Source: QHXW01 sp035297145 (GTDB taxonomy: Bacteria > Acidobacteriota > Terriglobia > Bryobacterales > Bryobacteraceae). Taken from it: 64,000 nucleotides of DNA. Below, piece by piece: positions 32,822-42,034 of this stretch. Position numbers and translations under genes: made by a program. Within the stretch, counting starts at the first letter, position 1, and every line of letters starts with the position of its first letter. Below the pieces are notes generated by a model. That model searched no databases. It had not been told where the DNA came from and was given only the letters and a program-made list of their open reading frames with translations. The stretch is taken from contig DATGZN010000109.1 of the NCBI GenBank assembly GCA_035297145.1, positions 1-64,000 of the forward strand. The letters run 5' to 3'.

Positions 32822-33889
32822 ATGCCAGCGTTTGACATAGCCGTCATTGCCGGAGATGGAGTCGGCGTCGAAGTGATTCCTGCTGCTAAGCGGGTGCTCG
32901 AGGTCATCGGCGGCCGCCACGATCTGCGGTTTAAATTTCAAGATTTCGACTGGGGTTCTGAACACTACTTTCACCATGGCCGCATGATGCCTGCCGACGC
33001 GATCGACCGGCTGCGTCCTTTCGATGCCATCCTGTTAGGCGCGGTGGGACACCCTGAGATTCCCGATCATGTCACGCTGAATGGCCTGCTGCTGCCCATT
33101 CGCCGCGCTTTCGATCAATACGCGAATGTACGGCCCGCGGTGCTGTATCGCGGTGTGCAGTCCCCCCTGGCGCTGCGTAAGGGCGAAGAGATCGACTTCG
33201 TGGTGGTGCGCGAAAACACCGAGGGCGAGTATGCGCAGGTGGGCGGGTTCGTGTATCACGACCAGCCGGACGAAGTCGCGATCCAGACGGCGGTTTTCAC
33301 TCGCCGCGGTATCGAGCGCATCGTACGCTTTGCTTTCGAGCTTGCGCGGCGGCGCAATGGGAAGAAGCGCGTAACCTCGGTGACGAAGTCCAATGCCCAG
33401 GGCTTCAGCATGGTGTTATGGGACCGCACGTTCGCGGCCGTAGCGGCGGAATTCCCGGACATCTCGACGGAATCGTTGCTGGTGGATGCGGCGGCCATGA
33501 ACTTTATCCGGAGGCCGGAGAGCTTCGACGTGGTAGTCGGCTCAAATCTCTTTGGCGACATTCTGAGCGACATCTCGGCGATCATTATCGGCAGCCTGGG
33601 CCTCGCGGCCAGTGCGAATCTGGATCCGCTGCGGCGATACCCTTCTATGTTCGAGCCGGTGCATGGTTCCGCGCCGGACATTGCGGGCAAGGGCGTGGTG
33701 AATCCGCTGGCAACCATCCTGAGCGCGGCTATGATGCTCGACCATCTGGGCGCCTCCGAAGCCGCACAGCAGGTGGAACGTGCGGTGGCCGATGTGCTCG
33801 CCGACGGGCGCGTGCGAACACCGGATCTCGGCGGCCATAGCGCCACTGCGGAGGTGGCGGATGCGGTTTTGGAGAAATTCCGCGCTTAG
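32822..33889 (+). CDS. tartrate/D-malate-type decarboxylating dehydrogenase
   Basis: 355 residues of the isocitrate/isopropylmalate dehydrogenase family, which oxidise and decarboxylate 2-hydroxyacids with NAD and Mg2+ or Mn2+. Motifs: FDIAVIAGDGVGVEVIP, LLGAVGHPEIPDHVTLNGLLLPIRR, the substrate-binding VVRENTEGEYAQVGG, VTKSNAQGFSMVLWD, and the metal/NAD site GSNLFGDILSDISAIIIGSLGLAASAN with FEPVHGSAPDIAGKG. The HPEIPDHVTLNGLLLP form favours tartrate or D-malate dehydrogenase over LeuB. The following alpha/beta hydrolase overlaps its end by 29 bases. Confidence 0.9.
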   Translation: MPAFDIAVIAGDGVGVEVIPAAKRVLEVIGGRHDLRFKFQDFDWGSEHYFHHGRMMPADAIDRLRPFDAILLGAVGHPEIPDHVTLNGLLLPIRRAFDQYANVRPAVLYRGVQSPLALRKGEEIDFVVVRENTEGEYAQVGGFVYHDQPDEVAIQTAVFTRRGIERIVRFAFELARRRNGKKRVTSVTKSNAQGFSMVLWDRTFAAVAAEFPDISTESLLVDAAAMNFIRRPESFDVVVGSNLFGDILSDISAIIIGSLGLAASANLDPLRRYPSMFEPVHGSAPDIAGKGVVNPLATILSAAMMLDHLGASEAAQQVERAVADVLADGRVRTPDLGGHSATAEVADAVLEKFRA

Positions 33890-34805
33890 GATGGCCGTGC
33901 TAGCGTGTGCGGTGATGATGGCATCAGCAGAGCCCGCGTGGAAAGACAGATATGCCGACGCCAACGGCGTGCGGCTGCACTATGTCGAGCAGGGCCAAGG
34001 CCCGCTGATTCTATTCCTGCACGGTTTTCCGGAGTTCTGGTACTCGTGGAAGGACCTGCTGGCCGACTTCGGCCGCGATCATCACGCGGTCGCGCTCGAT
34101 ATGCGCGGGTACAACCTCTCCGCCAAGCCCGAAAGTGTGGACGCCTATCGCGTGCCCGTCATCGTGGAGGATGTCCGCGCGCTCGCCGCGAAGCTCGGGG
34201 CCACGAAGTTCGTTCTGGTAGGCCATGACTGGGGTGGCGTAATCGCCTGGGCTTTCGCCGCCCAGCATCCGGAGATGCTGGAGAAACTGGTCGTCATCAA
34301 CGCCCCGCATCCCACGGTATTCGCGCGAGAGCTGGCGAACAATCCCGAACAACAGAAAGCCAGCAGCTACTTCAACCTCTTCAATTCTCCAGAAGCCGAG
34401 CGGGTGCTCAGTGCCAATAATTACGCTGTCATGCTCCAGGCATTCGGATCGGCGCTGAGCGAGCAGGATCGCACCGAATATTTGCGCGCGTGGAACCAGC
34501 CGGGCGGATTGACCGGCGGTCTCAACTACTACCGCGCTGCGCACCTCCGTTCCCCAATCGGCGCACCAGCCGGCACGTCAGCCCAGCCTTCCGCCCTCCA
34601 GCCGATTACGCTCATCACGACCCCCACCCTGGTCATTTGGGGCGAGAAAGATACCGCGCTGCTGACGGGAAATCTCGAGGGTCTCGGCCAATACGTCAAG
34701 CCGCTCACGATTCAGCGCGTGCCTGATGGGTCGCACTGGGTTGTGCACGAGAAGCCGGCGCTGGTAATTCGATTCATACACGATTTTCTAATGCCCGCGG
34801 CGTAG
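33861..34805 (+). CDS. exported alpha/beta hydrolase, epoxide-hydrolase-like
   Basis: 314 residues. The fold shows LILFLHGFPEFWYSWKDLL (oxyanion HGFPE), DMRGYNLS, and the nucleophile elbow LVGHDWGGVIAW with Asp, the sequence of epoxide hydrolases and haloalkane dehalogenases. The catalytic histidine is in DGSHWVVHEKP near the C-terminus. I chose ATG 33861, not 33891, because GGAGG lies six bases upstream and it gives a full signal peptide (MRFWRNSALRMAVLACAVMMASA). The gene then overlaps the upstream dehydrogenase by 29 bases. Export is unusual for this class and worth testing. Confidence 0.85.
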   Translation: MRFWRNSALRMAVLACAVMMASAEPAWKDRYADANGVRLHYVEQGQGPLILFLHGFPEFWYSWKDLLADFGRDHHAVALDMRGYNLSAKPESVDAYRVPVIVEDVRALAAKLGATKFVLVGHDWGGVIAWAFAAQHPEMLEKLVVINAPHPTVFARELANNPEQQKASSYFNLFNSPEAERVLSANNYAVMLQAFGSALSEQDRTEYLRAWNQPGGLTGGLNYYRAAHLRSPIGAPAGTSAQPSALQPITLITTPTLVIWGEKDTALLTGNLEGLGQYVKPLTIQRVPDGSHWVVHEKPALVIRFIHDFLMPAA

Positions 34806-34811
34806 TTCGAC

Positions 34812-35312
34812 ATGGAAATTCGCCCTCTCACGGAAAACGACGCCGAGGCCATGTGGACACTGCGGCTGGAAGCTCTGGAGCGCGAGCCGCATGCGTTCGG
34901 CGAATCGGCCGACGAGCACCGGTCGAAATCTATAAACGACGTGCGCGCCCAATTGCGGGCAACAGAGAACTTCGTGATCGGCGCTTTCGACGGCGACCGC
35001 CTAATTGGTACCGCGGGATTCTACCGCAGGCAGAACCTAAAAGAAAAACACAAAGGTCAGATCTGGGGCGTCTACGTGACGGAGGGCTGGCGCGGGAAAG
35101 GCGTTGCTCGAAAGCTGATGGTGGAACTGTTGCGGAAAGCGCGAGAGCAACCGGGAATTGAGCGGGTTCTACTCACCGTAAATACCAGTCAAACCGGGGC
35201 AATTAAGCTGTACCGCTCTCTGGGCTTCGAATCGTTCGGACGCGAGCCCCATAACCTCAAGTTTGGCGACGTCTATGTGGATGTAGAGCACATGGTTCTG
35301 TCGCTCCGTTAG
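34812..35312 (+). CDS. GNAT-family N-acetyltransferase
   Basis: 166 residues, cytoplasmic. The acetyl-CoA-binding motif A is IWGVYVTEGWRGKGVARKLMVELL (Q/R-x-x-G-x-G/A as RGKGVA), followed by VLLTVNTSQTGAIKLYRSLGFESFG, the typical motif B. The family acetylates amines of very many types, so no substrate is offered. It follows the hydrolase by six bases and is convergent with, and overlaps by four bases, the DapA-like gene. Confidence 0.88.
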   Translation: MEIRPLTENDAEAMWTLRLEALEREPHAFGESADEHRSKSINDVRAQLRATENFVIGAFDGDRLIGTAGFYRRQNLKEKHKGQIWGVYVTEGWRGKGVARKLMVELLRKAREQPGIERVLLTVNTSQTGAIKLYRSLGFESFGREPHNLKFGDVYVDVEHMVLSLR

Positions 35313-36124
35313 CCCCGAAATCCGCTGAATGCTTCTTCAATTTCCCGGCGCGCTCCTGCGGCCGGTACGATGAACGGAAGCCGCGGCGGCCCTCCGTAGT
35401 AAGCACTCAAGTCCATCGCATGTTTGAGTCCCGCCACTCCGTAGCCGCGCTGGCTGACCAAGTCAGCCGCACGTGCGATGCGGTTCTGCCAGTCAATGCC
35501 CGCTTCGTTCTCCCGCGTGCGGTGTGCCTCCCAAATGGCGATGCAGGCGTATGGCGCTGCCGCGGCAAAATCGAGAATGGCCCCGGCGGCTCCCGCTTCA
35601 AACGCCGGCCAAAGTTCTGAAGCCGATCCCGCGAGCATCTGAACACCGGTGTGCACCCGTCCCGGGCGGCCAATAAATGCGATCACGTTAGGATGCGCGG
35701 CGGCCGCTGTGCTCGCCCCCGCACACTCGCTATCCAGGATCAGCGGAATCTTTGCTTGATCCGCGACGGAGCGGAAATAGAGTGACTGCGTTTCCAACTG
35801 CGCGTGCCGAGCCGTCACCAGAGCCGCCTTATAGCCAAGCTCCGCGGCCCGGTTAGCGAGTGACGCAGCTTCACGCACGCCAGGAGCCATGATTGCGGCG
35901 ATCAGCAGTTTCTCAGCCGCGGAATGCTGTGCCACCACCTCCCAGACCGCAACTTTTTCTTCATCCGCGAGCAATTCGCCTTCGCCCGCCGCGCCGCAGA
36001 CCACGTAGCCCGCAAGTGTGGTGCGATTCCACTTCTCGACGTTGTGCTGCACCTTGACCTTGTAGATGTCGCCTTTGTGGTCGAATGGAGTGGTGATGTC
36101 CGCAAATATTCCCTGAAGTTTCAT
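35309..36124 (-). CDS. DapA-family TIM-barrel protein lacking the Schiff-base lysine
   Basis: 271 residues from ATG 36124 (MKLQGIFADITTPFD). The N-terminal half is clearly the dihydrodipicolinate synthase/N-acetylneuraminate lyase family: GIFADITTPFDHKGDI, then GYVVCGAAGEGELLADEEK in place of GTTGE. Normally a lysine follows in the I-G-I-K motif near residue 160 and a tyrosine lies in Y-N-x-P. Here the matching segment reads HPNVIAFIGRPGRVHTG (about 144-160), with no lysine, and ILDSECAGAS replaces the tyrosine motif. It is therefore probably not an aldolase of the usual mechanism. Its ATG is nine bases from the divergent prmA ATG. Confidence 0.8.
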   Translation of the reverse strand: MKLQGIFADITTPFDHKGDIYKVKVQHNVEKWNRTTLAGYVVCGAAGEGELLADEEKVAVWEVVAQHSAAEKLLIAAIMAPGVREAASLANRAAELGYKAALVTARHAQLETQSLYFRSVADQAKIPLILDSECAGASTAAAAHPNVIAFIGRPGRVHTGVQMLAGSASELWPAFEAGAAGAILDFAAAAPYACIAIWEAHRTRENEAGIDWQNRIARAADLVSQRGYGVAGLKHAMDLSAYYGGPPRLPFIVPAAGARREIEEAFSGFRG

Positions 36125-36133
36125 TCCCAAACC

Positions 36134-36922
36134 ATGTTCTCGCTGTATCTGGAGTGCAAGCAAGAGGAAAAAGACCGGCTCGTCGCCGATTTATGGGACC
36201 GAGGTTCGAGCGGAATCACGGAATCCGACTTGCCCACAGGCGCTTGCTCCTTGCGCGCGTTCTTTGAAGGCGACGATGAGTCATCAGAGCTGGCGCATGA
36301 TTTCGCAGCCTGGGCGGCACGCTGCGAATATGAAGTACCGCACGACTGGGTGGCGGAGGCGCGCGCGAAGCTTGAGCCCATATGCGTCGGGGCACGCCTC
36401 TTTCTTGTTCCCGAATGGCGCGCCGATCCCACGCCGCCCGGTCGTTTACGCATCGTAGTGAATCCGGGGATGGCTTTCGGTACCGGAGCGCATGAATCGA
36501 CCCAGTTGTGTCTGGAGGCGCTGGAGCGCGAACTCCGGCCAGGCATGACCATACTCGACGTCGGCTCCGGTTCCGGAATTCTCTCCGTGGCCGCGCACCT
36601 GTTGGGCGCACTCCGGGTGATCGCTTGTGACATCGATCCTGTCGCCGTAGAACTGGCCAGACAGCCGCTGGCATTCATCGGGACGGCGAACGCGATTCGC
36701 AGTCGAAGCATCGATCTCGCGGTGGCGAACATCAACCCCGAAGGTATCATTTCCCTCGCCCCCGAGCTCGTCCGCGTGCTGCGTCCAGGTGGCCTGACGA
36801 TCACGAGCGGTTTTGAAATACCCGATGTCGCCGCTGTGCAGGCAGAGCTGGAGAACCAGGGCGCGAAAGTGCGGTCCTCGCACACCAAGGGCAGTTGGAG
36901 CGCGCTCGTCGCGTCAGTTTGA
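36134..36922 (+). CDS. prmA: ribosomal protein L11 methyltransferase
   Basis: 262 residues. The N-terminal L11-recognition part is short. The methyltransferase core shows NPGMAFGTGAHESTQLCLEAL (the PrmA hallmark), LDVGSGSGILSVAAHLLG for S-adenosylmethionine, and AVANINPEGI with the N-I-x-P motif. PrmA trimethylates L11 amines on the ribosome. Starts further upstream (to 35924) overlap the divergent gene and are not used. The usual family length is about 290, so the N-terminal domain is slightly reduced. The 3' end overlaps the convergent amidase gene by nine bases. Confidence 0.88.
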   Translation: MFSLYLECKQEEKDRLVADLWDRGSSGITESDLPTGACSLRAFFEGDDESSELAHDFAAWAARCEYEVPHDWVAEARAKLEPICVGARLFLVPEWRADPTPPGRLRIVVNPGMAFGTGAHESTQLCLEALERELRPGMTILDVGSGSGILSVAAHLLGALRVIACDIDPVAVELARQPLAFIGTANAIRSRSIDLAVANINPEGIISLAPELVRVLRPGGLTITSGFEIPDVAAVQAELENQGAKVRSSHTKGSWSALVASV

Positions 36923-38320
36923 AAGACCTGGAGGCGCCGGAAGCGGTCCACGCGCCTCTTCCAGCTGCACCGCCACATCGAGAATCATTTCCTCCTCCCA
37001 GGGACGCCCAATAATCTGTACGCCGATAGGCAGCCCCTGCGTTGACACACTGAATGGAACCACTGCCGCGGGAAGCCCCAGCAGATTCCACGGCGTCACC
37101 GGCATCATGGCTTCGAATAAGCCAATGACTTTTGTATCCGTCGGCCACTGGCGCTCGCGATGCCGGAACGCCGTAACACCGCACGCCGGCGCCAGAATCA
37201 GCGGCACACTTTCCATTTCGCGGAGAAGCGCTGAGCGTAGCCGGTCGCGAGTGGCAAGATTGAATACAAGATCCTCGACCATGGGCGCATGCTCCTTAAG
37301 CGCCACATCGAGAAACTCGGTGCCGGTCCAATGGGCGTCCCGCTCGCGGCCTTCGATCAGTTGTTTCGTAATCGGCGCCGGCAGTTGCCCAAAAAAGAAC
37401 CACCAGAGATTCGGCGCGCGCTGCAAACCGTGCGGCCTAAAGCATTCGACTTTGAAGCCGATCTGCTCGAGCGTGCGTGCAGCCTTCTGTACGGCATCTC
37501 GAATTTCGGCCTGCACCGGCACATCGCAGAATTGTTCCATCAATCCAATGCGCATGCCCGCAACCTCCGGCGTCCTCACAGGAACGGGAGCTGAAAACGG
37601 ATCCTGGGAATCGTATCCGGCCAGGACCATGAACAGCCGCCGCACGTCCTCGGCCGTGCGTGCCATTGGTCCCGCTACTCCCAGCAGTCCAACTGGATGA
37701 CTGATCACGGGAAAATGGCCGGCGGCAGACACGCGGCCCGGCGTTGGTTTCAGTCCGGCAATGCCCGAGAAATGCGCTGGAATGCGAATCGACCCGCCGC
37801 CGTCGCTGCCGATCCCTCCCGCTGAGAAGAACGCGGCAATTGCCGCCGATTCGCCACCACTCGACCCGCCCGGTGTGTATGCGAGATTCCACGGATTGTT
37901 AGTGCGTCCCGTGATGTAATTATCGGTTTCGTAATTCGAAAGAAATTCCGGACAATTCGTCTTGCCAATGACGATCGCTCCCGCGGCCCGCATCCGAGCG
38001 ACGGCCGTCGCATCCGCCGCGGCGCGATGCCCCAGGCGAAACTTGCTGCCGCAAAGCGTCGCCAGTCCCATCATGTCGAAGCTGTCTTTTACGGTTACCG
38101 GAACGCCGTGCAGCAAACCCAGCTCGTCCCCGCGCATCACCGCATCCTCCGCACGCCTGGCCGCGGCGCGGGCCTGCTCTTCCAGCAGCACCACGAAGGC
38201 GTTGATCCTCGGATTGTGAGCGGCGATCTGGCGAAAGTGCGCGTCTATCAATTCAACAGGGGAAATCCGGCGTTCCCGGACCATGCTCGCCATGGAGCAC
38301 AGGGACAAGCGATTGGGCAT
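36914..38320 (-). CDS. amidase-signature family hydrolase
   Basis: 468 residues. The amidase signature is intact: the catalytic lysine in HGVPVTVKDSFDM, the cis-serine and nucleophile serine within TPGGSSGGESAAIA, and the G-rich GIGSDGGGSIRIP region. The C-terminal part has TPWNLLGLPAAVVP. The family includes amide, fatty-acid-amide and aryl-amide hydrolases and the GatA subunit. There are no GatB or GatC neighbours and the C-terminus is not GatA-like, so a free-standing amidase is likely. No signal peptide. It is cytoplasmic, substrate unknown. Confidence 0.9.
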   Translation of the reverse strand: MPNRLSLCSMASMVRERRISPVELIDAHFRQIAAHNPRINAFVVLLEEQARAAARRAEDAVMRGDELGLLHGVPVTVKDSFDMMGLATLCGSKFRLGHRAAADATAVARMRAAGAIVIGKTNCPEFLSNYETDNYITGRTNNPWNLAYTPGGSSGGESAAIAAFFSAGGIGSDGGGSIRIPAHFSGIAGLKPTPGRVSAAGHFPVISHPVGLLGVAGPMARTAEDVRRLFMVLAGYDSQDPFSAPVPVRTPEVAGMRIGLMEQFCDVPVQAEIRDAVQKAARTLEQIGFKVECFRPHGLQRAPNLWWFFFGQLPAPITKQLIEGRERDAHWTGTEFLDVALKEHAPMVEDLVFNLATRDRLRSALLREMESVPLILAPACGVTAFRHRERQWPTDTKVIGLFEAMMPVTPWNLLGLPAAVVPFSVSTQGLPIGVQIIGRPWEEEMILDVAVQLEEARGPLPAPPGLSN

Positions 38321-38447
38321 CCACTCAAACTAGCACGCACGCGCCATCCGATTCCGCCGGATTGCTAGGTGGTTATCCAACGGCTAATTTTTTTGATAAT
38401 TGCGCAAAATAACCAACGTCAAACTACAAGAAATCTTTATTAGAAGT

Positions 38448-38453
38448 TATAAT
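38448..38453 (+). promoter_or_regulatory. candidate -10 element upstream of the metallopeptidase gene
   Basis: A perfect TATAAT lies 20 bases before the TTG start, inside an AT-rich gap (about 38385-38455) that stands out from its surroundings. No good -35 is found at 16-18 bases, so the strength is uncertain. Confidence 0.35.
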
Positions 38454-38473
38454 TCCATCGGAAAGGTGGAAAT

Positions 38474-40105
38474 TTGCCTTACAGGGCCGCTCGCCGGCGC
38501 TTAGTGAGTGTTGCTTTCTTGTGCGTTTCCGCCTGCGTGGTTTTCGCGCAGGAGGAGCCTGCCGACTCTTCTTCCGCCGCGAAACTGAACGTCCAGATTG
38601 ATGCTCACGGCGGGGCCACTGTTGAGCTGAAGATCTTCGATCGAAGCCTGCCCATCTCTCTCGCCCCGGTGATGCGCCAGGTGATGAGCTGCGACGTCAC
38701 CAATGTGAGGGAAACCGATGGCGAGGGTGATCGCATATTCTCCGCTCGCTGCGCGCATGCGTTCCTGAAGCGGGGACTCCTGGTCGGCGGCCACGTGCAA
38801 TTGGCTCCGCTGATGGAAGTGCTCAAGCAGGCCAATGTCCCGGAACTCGATACGGTCATCCGGCATCCGCGTACCGCCTTCTCCCAGTTTGACGACCCTA
38901 CCTGGACGCTCAATGCCTCGCCGCAAGCGCTCGAGTACACGAAGCGTTTGTCCTCTGCGGATTCCGGTCCTGATATCCGGCTGGCGTTCGGCTACAGCTT
39001 GATGAATTTTCTTCCGCTGATTCTCCTGCTGTGCCCAGTCGGGTTGACCATGGTGATGCGCTGGACCGCCCTGCGCGCGCGGAACTGGGACTCCATCGTC
39101 ATCTGGTTTACCTATTGGCGCCTGTTCGGTTGGGTGATGTTCGTTTCGTGGCTGCTGTGGGTGCAAGGCTCGAAAGTCATCGACTGCAACGCCCTGGCGC
39201 GATTCCTGTTGAACGGCTCATCCTATGCGGTTGTGTTGCAACTGGCGATGCTCCTGGTTCCCGCTATTCTTGTGCAACTGACATGTACGGTGGCATCCGG
39301 AGCCGTGCTGGCGCGTGTCAGCGGCCAGCGATGGGTTCTGCCCGTCACCATCAAACACGCCTTCTGGCACGAACCGCTCAACATCTGGCCCCTGCTGCTC
39401 CTGCTGGCCGGTGTTGCGTCGCTGATTCTGTACAACGAATTTGTGCTCGGCCCCATCTGTCTCGCTGCGGCATATGGCACTCGGCTGCTGCTTTTATATC
39501 TCTGGTTCCGCTTTCAGGATCTCCGCCGCTATGAACTGCCGCCAGGCGAATTGCGGACTAGCATCCAGGAATTGGCCCATAAGGCCGGCTACACGCTCAA
39601 GGAGATTTACCTCCTGCCTTCGGCCGAAGGCCGGCTCGGCGGCCCTTACATGATCCGCGGCCGGCGCCTGTTTGTGTCCGAGGCTATGCTGCATTTCCTC
39701 GAAAAGCGTGAGACGGAGGCCGTGCTCACCCGCGCGTTCGTGCACGAGCGGCGCCATCACTACGACATCATCGTGGCTCTCGCCGCATCAGCGCTGCCCC
39801 TCATCCATCGCTTCTCACATCTTGGAATTGTGGCCGGCACACTGCCCTGGGCCATCCGCGGCCCCCTTCTGGTTTGGCTCACGCCGGTCTTGCTCTATCT
39901 GTTGTGGCGCCGCTTCGACCGCGACACCGCCCGAGAAACAGCATCCCTGACCGGCGCCGCTGACTCACTGTCCACGGCACTCCCCAAGCTCGCCCAACTG
40001 AACGTACTCGGCTTATACTGGCGCCGCTTCGAGTCGCGCCTCTTTCCCAACGGCACCGGCCCCAACCGCCAGCGCGAACTGCCCGGTTTGCCGGTAGCCC
40101 AATAG
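38474..40105 (+). CDS. membrane-bound zinc metallopeptidase (M48-like)
   Basis: 543 residues. A signal peptide-like start (RRLVSVAFLCVSACVVFAQ) is followed by a periplasmic domain to about residue 165, then hydrophobic segments at about 172-192, 210-230, 250-278, 303-322 and 328-345. The zinc motif H424-E-R-R-H428 lies after them (TRAFVHERRHHYD), next to RGRRLFVSEAMLHFLEKRETEAVLTRAF, cited as RRLFVSEAMLHFL. This arrangement fits an M48 or M56 type membrane peptidase. No blaI-type repressor adjoins. It starts at TTG, with AAAGGTGG four bases before it. It probably processes envelope proteins. Confidence 0.7.
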   Translation: MPYRAARRRLVSVAFLCVSACVVFAQEEPADSSSAAKLNVQIDAHGGATVELKIFDRSLPISLAPVMRQVMSCDVTNVRETDGEGDRIFSARCAHAFLKRGLLVGGHVQLAPLMEVLKQANVPELDTVIRHPRTAFSQFDDPTWTLNASPQALEYTKRLSSADSGPDIRLAFGYSLMNFLPLILLLCPVGLTMVMRWTALRARNWDSIVIWFTYWRLFGWVMFVSWLLWVQGSKVIDCNALARFLLNGSSYAVVLQLAMLLVPAILVQLTCTVASGAVLARVSGQRWVLPVTIKHAFWHEPLNIWPLLLLLAGVASLILYNEFVLGPICLAAAYGTRLLLLYLWFRFQDLRRYELPPGELRTSIQELAHKAGYTLKEIYLLPSAEGRLGGPYMIRGRRLFVSEAMLHFLEKRETEAVLTRAFVHERRHHYDIIVALAASALPLIHRFSHLGIVAGTLPWAIRGPLLVWLTPVLLYLLWRRFDRDTARETASLTGAADSLSTALPKLAQLNVLGLYWRRFESRLFPNGTGPNRQRELPGLPVAQ

Positions 40106-40119
40106 GCCGGCGAGCAGCC

Positions 40120-41247
40120 CTAATCCCCCTCCCGCAGCACCAGATCCAGCGCTTCCACAAAAAAGTACTCGCCCCACATCACCGATTCGTTGACCCCCAG
40201 ATTCTTCGCCACGTGGTAAACGCCGCCTTTGAGTATGCCCTCCCAGTGCGGATCGCTTTCCGCCAAGTGGTTGCGGCAAAGTGTGCCCAGGATGCGGCGG
40301 GCGGCGGCATCGTAGTGGCGGCCCTTGATGCGATCGGAAGCCAGGTGCACCAGTTGCAGCAAGCCCGAAGCTGCAACGGCCGCCGCTGACGTGTCTCGTA
40401 GCGACTGTTTTTCGGCGGGCGCATCGTAATCCCAAGGCGGCACACCATCGGCCGGTGTCCTTTCGATATAAAAGGCTGCGCACGCCTCGGCCGTCTCTAA
40501 CATGCGCGCATCTCGCGTGCAACGATATGCCGTCCCGAAGCCATACAACGCCCATGCAAGCCCGCGCGACCAGCAGGAATCGCTGCGCCAGCCCTGCTGC
40601 GTGGATTGACCGAGGAACGCACCTGTCTCGGGATCGAATAGGCCCTCATGCGCCGTCGAACCATCGCCGCGCACCAGCACACGGCGCGTCGTCAGACAAT
40701 GTCGCAGTGCGATGTCCATCAGCTTTGCGTCGCGCGTTTCAATTCCGGCGTAAAAAATGATCCCTACGTTCATCATGATGTCGATGAACAGCGAGTTTTC
40801 CCCGACGAACGAACACAAATAGGCGCCCTTGTCGCGAAAGCGCATGGCCAGCGTGCGCCCGGCTTCGATGAGCACCTCCCGCAACTTCGGATCACCCGTC
40901 AGATGCCGCCACCGGTAGTACGTGGACATGAACAGGAATCCGAGATCGTGCACCGCGCGATCGAACTGCCGCAGCTCGAGCGGCTGTGTATAACGGATTG
41001 CCTGCTCGCGCCACCAGCGTCCTGCCTGGTCGTCCGGCTCGCGCGCGGCGATGATCCACAGCATCCCGGGCAGAAACCCTTCGCACCAGTTCGTCCAGGC
41101 TTCGCCGGCGTGGCGCCAGCGGCCCTGCACCGTGTACATGGGGTAGAAATCAGGATCCCGGTCGATCAGCGCACGCAATTGCCTGCGCGCGAACCCAAGA
41201 GCATGTTCGTAGAGCATCCGGTCGCTGGGGTTGTGTAGCTGGATCAT
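40120..41247 (-). CDS. glycoside hydrolase family 88/105-like unsaturated glucuronyl hydrolase
   Basis: 375 residues from ATG 41247; the open frame runs 69 codons further upstream, but GAGGAG five bases before this ATG decides the start. The (alpha/alpha)6 barrel is recognisable from the GH88 signature: RSDSCWSRGLAWALYGFGTAY (an Asp, then WSRGLAW) and DTSAAAVAASGLLQL with the second catalytic Asp. GH88 enzymes open unsaturated uronic acids left by polysaccharide lyases. No signal peptide, so it acts on imported oligosaccharides. No lyase or transporter is beside it. It precedes the VIT-like gene in the opposite reading order (both minus). Confidence 0.88.
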   Translation of the reverse strand: MIQLHNPSDRMLYEHALGFARRQLRALIDRDPDFYPMYTVQGRWRHAGEAWTNWCEGFLPGMLWIIAAREPDDQAGRWWREQAIRYTQPLELRQFDRAVHDLGFLFMSTYYRWRHLTGDPKLREVLIEAGRTLAMRFRDKGAYLCSFVGENSLFIDIMMNVGIIFYAGIETRDAKLMDIALRHCLTTRRVLVRGDGSTAHEGLFDPETGAFLGQSTQQGWRSDSCWSRGLAWALYGFGTAYRCTRDARMLETAEACAAFYIERTPADGVPPWDYDAPAEKQSLRDTSAAAVAASGLLQLVHLASDRIKGRHYDAAARRILGTLCRNHLAESDPHWEGILKGGVYHVAKNLGVNESVMWGEYFFVEALDLVLREGD

Positions 41248-41270
41248 GACTGCTCCTCTGTGTGCATCGG

Positions 41271-41957
41271 CTATGAGATGAGCCGCGCGATGCCAAATGC
41301 CGCGGCTGCCGCGAGGCCGCCGATCAGTGCCGTTTGCGTGCCGGCTCGCATGGGCGAGATGCCGGTAAATCGCCCTTTGACCAGTCCAAAAACAAACAGG
41401 GCCAGTAGCGTGATGCCACTCGAAATCCAGAGCGCGCTCCGCACTTGACGCCAAACCATGTAAGGGAAAAGGGGGATCAGCCCGCCGACGACATACGATG
41501 CAGCGATGAGCGACGCACTCTTGCGCGCACGATCGGCGTTCGGCTCTTCCAGGCCCAGCTCGAAGCGCATCATGAAATCCACCCAGCGCTTGGTGTCGGA
41601 GCTGATTGCCTCGACCACCGGCGCCGTCTGCTCCAGGCTCAGACCATATCCGTAGAAGATTTCGGCGACTTCCTCTTTCTCGCGCTCTGTTCTTTCCTGG
41701 GTCTCGCGGTACTCGCGCTGTTCCTCCGCGCGATAGTGCTCCAGGTCGGTCTTCGCCGCCAGATACCCGCCAAGCCCCATGGCAATGGAGCCCGCCGCAA
41801 TCTCGGCGAAGCCGGCGATCACCACGATGTTGGCGGAGCGCACTGTGCCCGAAAGACCAGCCGCGAGCGCGAATGGCACAGTCAGCCCATCCGACATGCC
41901 AATTACGATATCGCGGACCACCTCGGTAGCAGTGAAATGGTGCTCGGTATGCTCCAT
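41271..41957 (-). CDS. VIT1/CCC1-family membrane transporter
   Basis: 228 residues. The N-terminal pair VVRDIVIGMSDGLTVPFALAAGLSG and IVVIAGFAEIAAGSIAMGLGGYLAAKT is the VIT1/CCC1 signature. A glutamate/arginine-rich stretch (about 75-100), corresponding to the metal-binding domain, follows, and hydrophobic segments lie at about 150-170, 176-193 and 207-226. The family moves Fe2+ or Mn2+ into stores or out of the cell. It stands between GH88 and the glycosyltransferase, both on the same strand. The cargo cannot be assigned without the metal ligands being tested. Confidence 0.88.
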   Translation of the reverse strand: MEHTEHHFTATEVVRDIVIGMSDGLTVPFALAAGLSGTVRSANIVVIAGFAEIAAGSIAMGLGGYLAAKTDLEHYRAEEQREYRETQERTEREKEEVAEIFYGYGLSLEQTAPVVEAISSDTKRWVDFMMRFELGLEEPNADRARKSASLIAASYVVGGLIPLFPYMVWRQVRSALWISSGITLLALFVFGLVKGRFTGISPMRAGTQTALIGGLAAAAAFGIARLIS

Positions 41958-42034
41958 CGTCGATCCAGGCTAACAGAATCGGCGAGGGGACGGGAACAGT
42001 TAATGACGGCGCGGGTTGTTATTGACGGGGCAGC

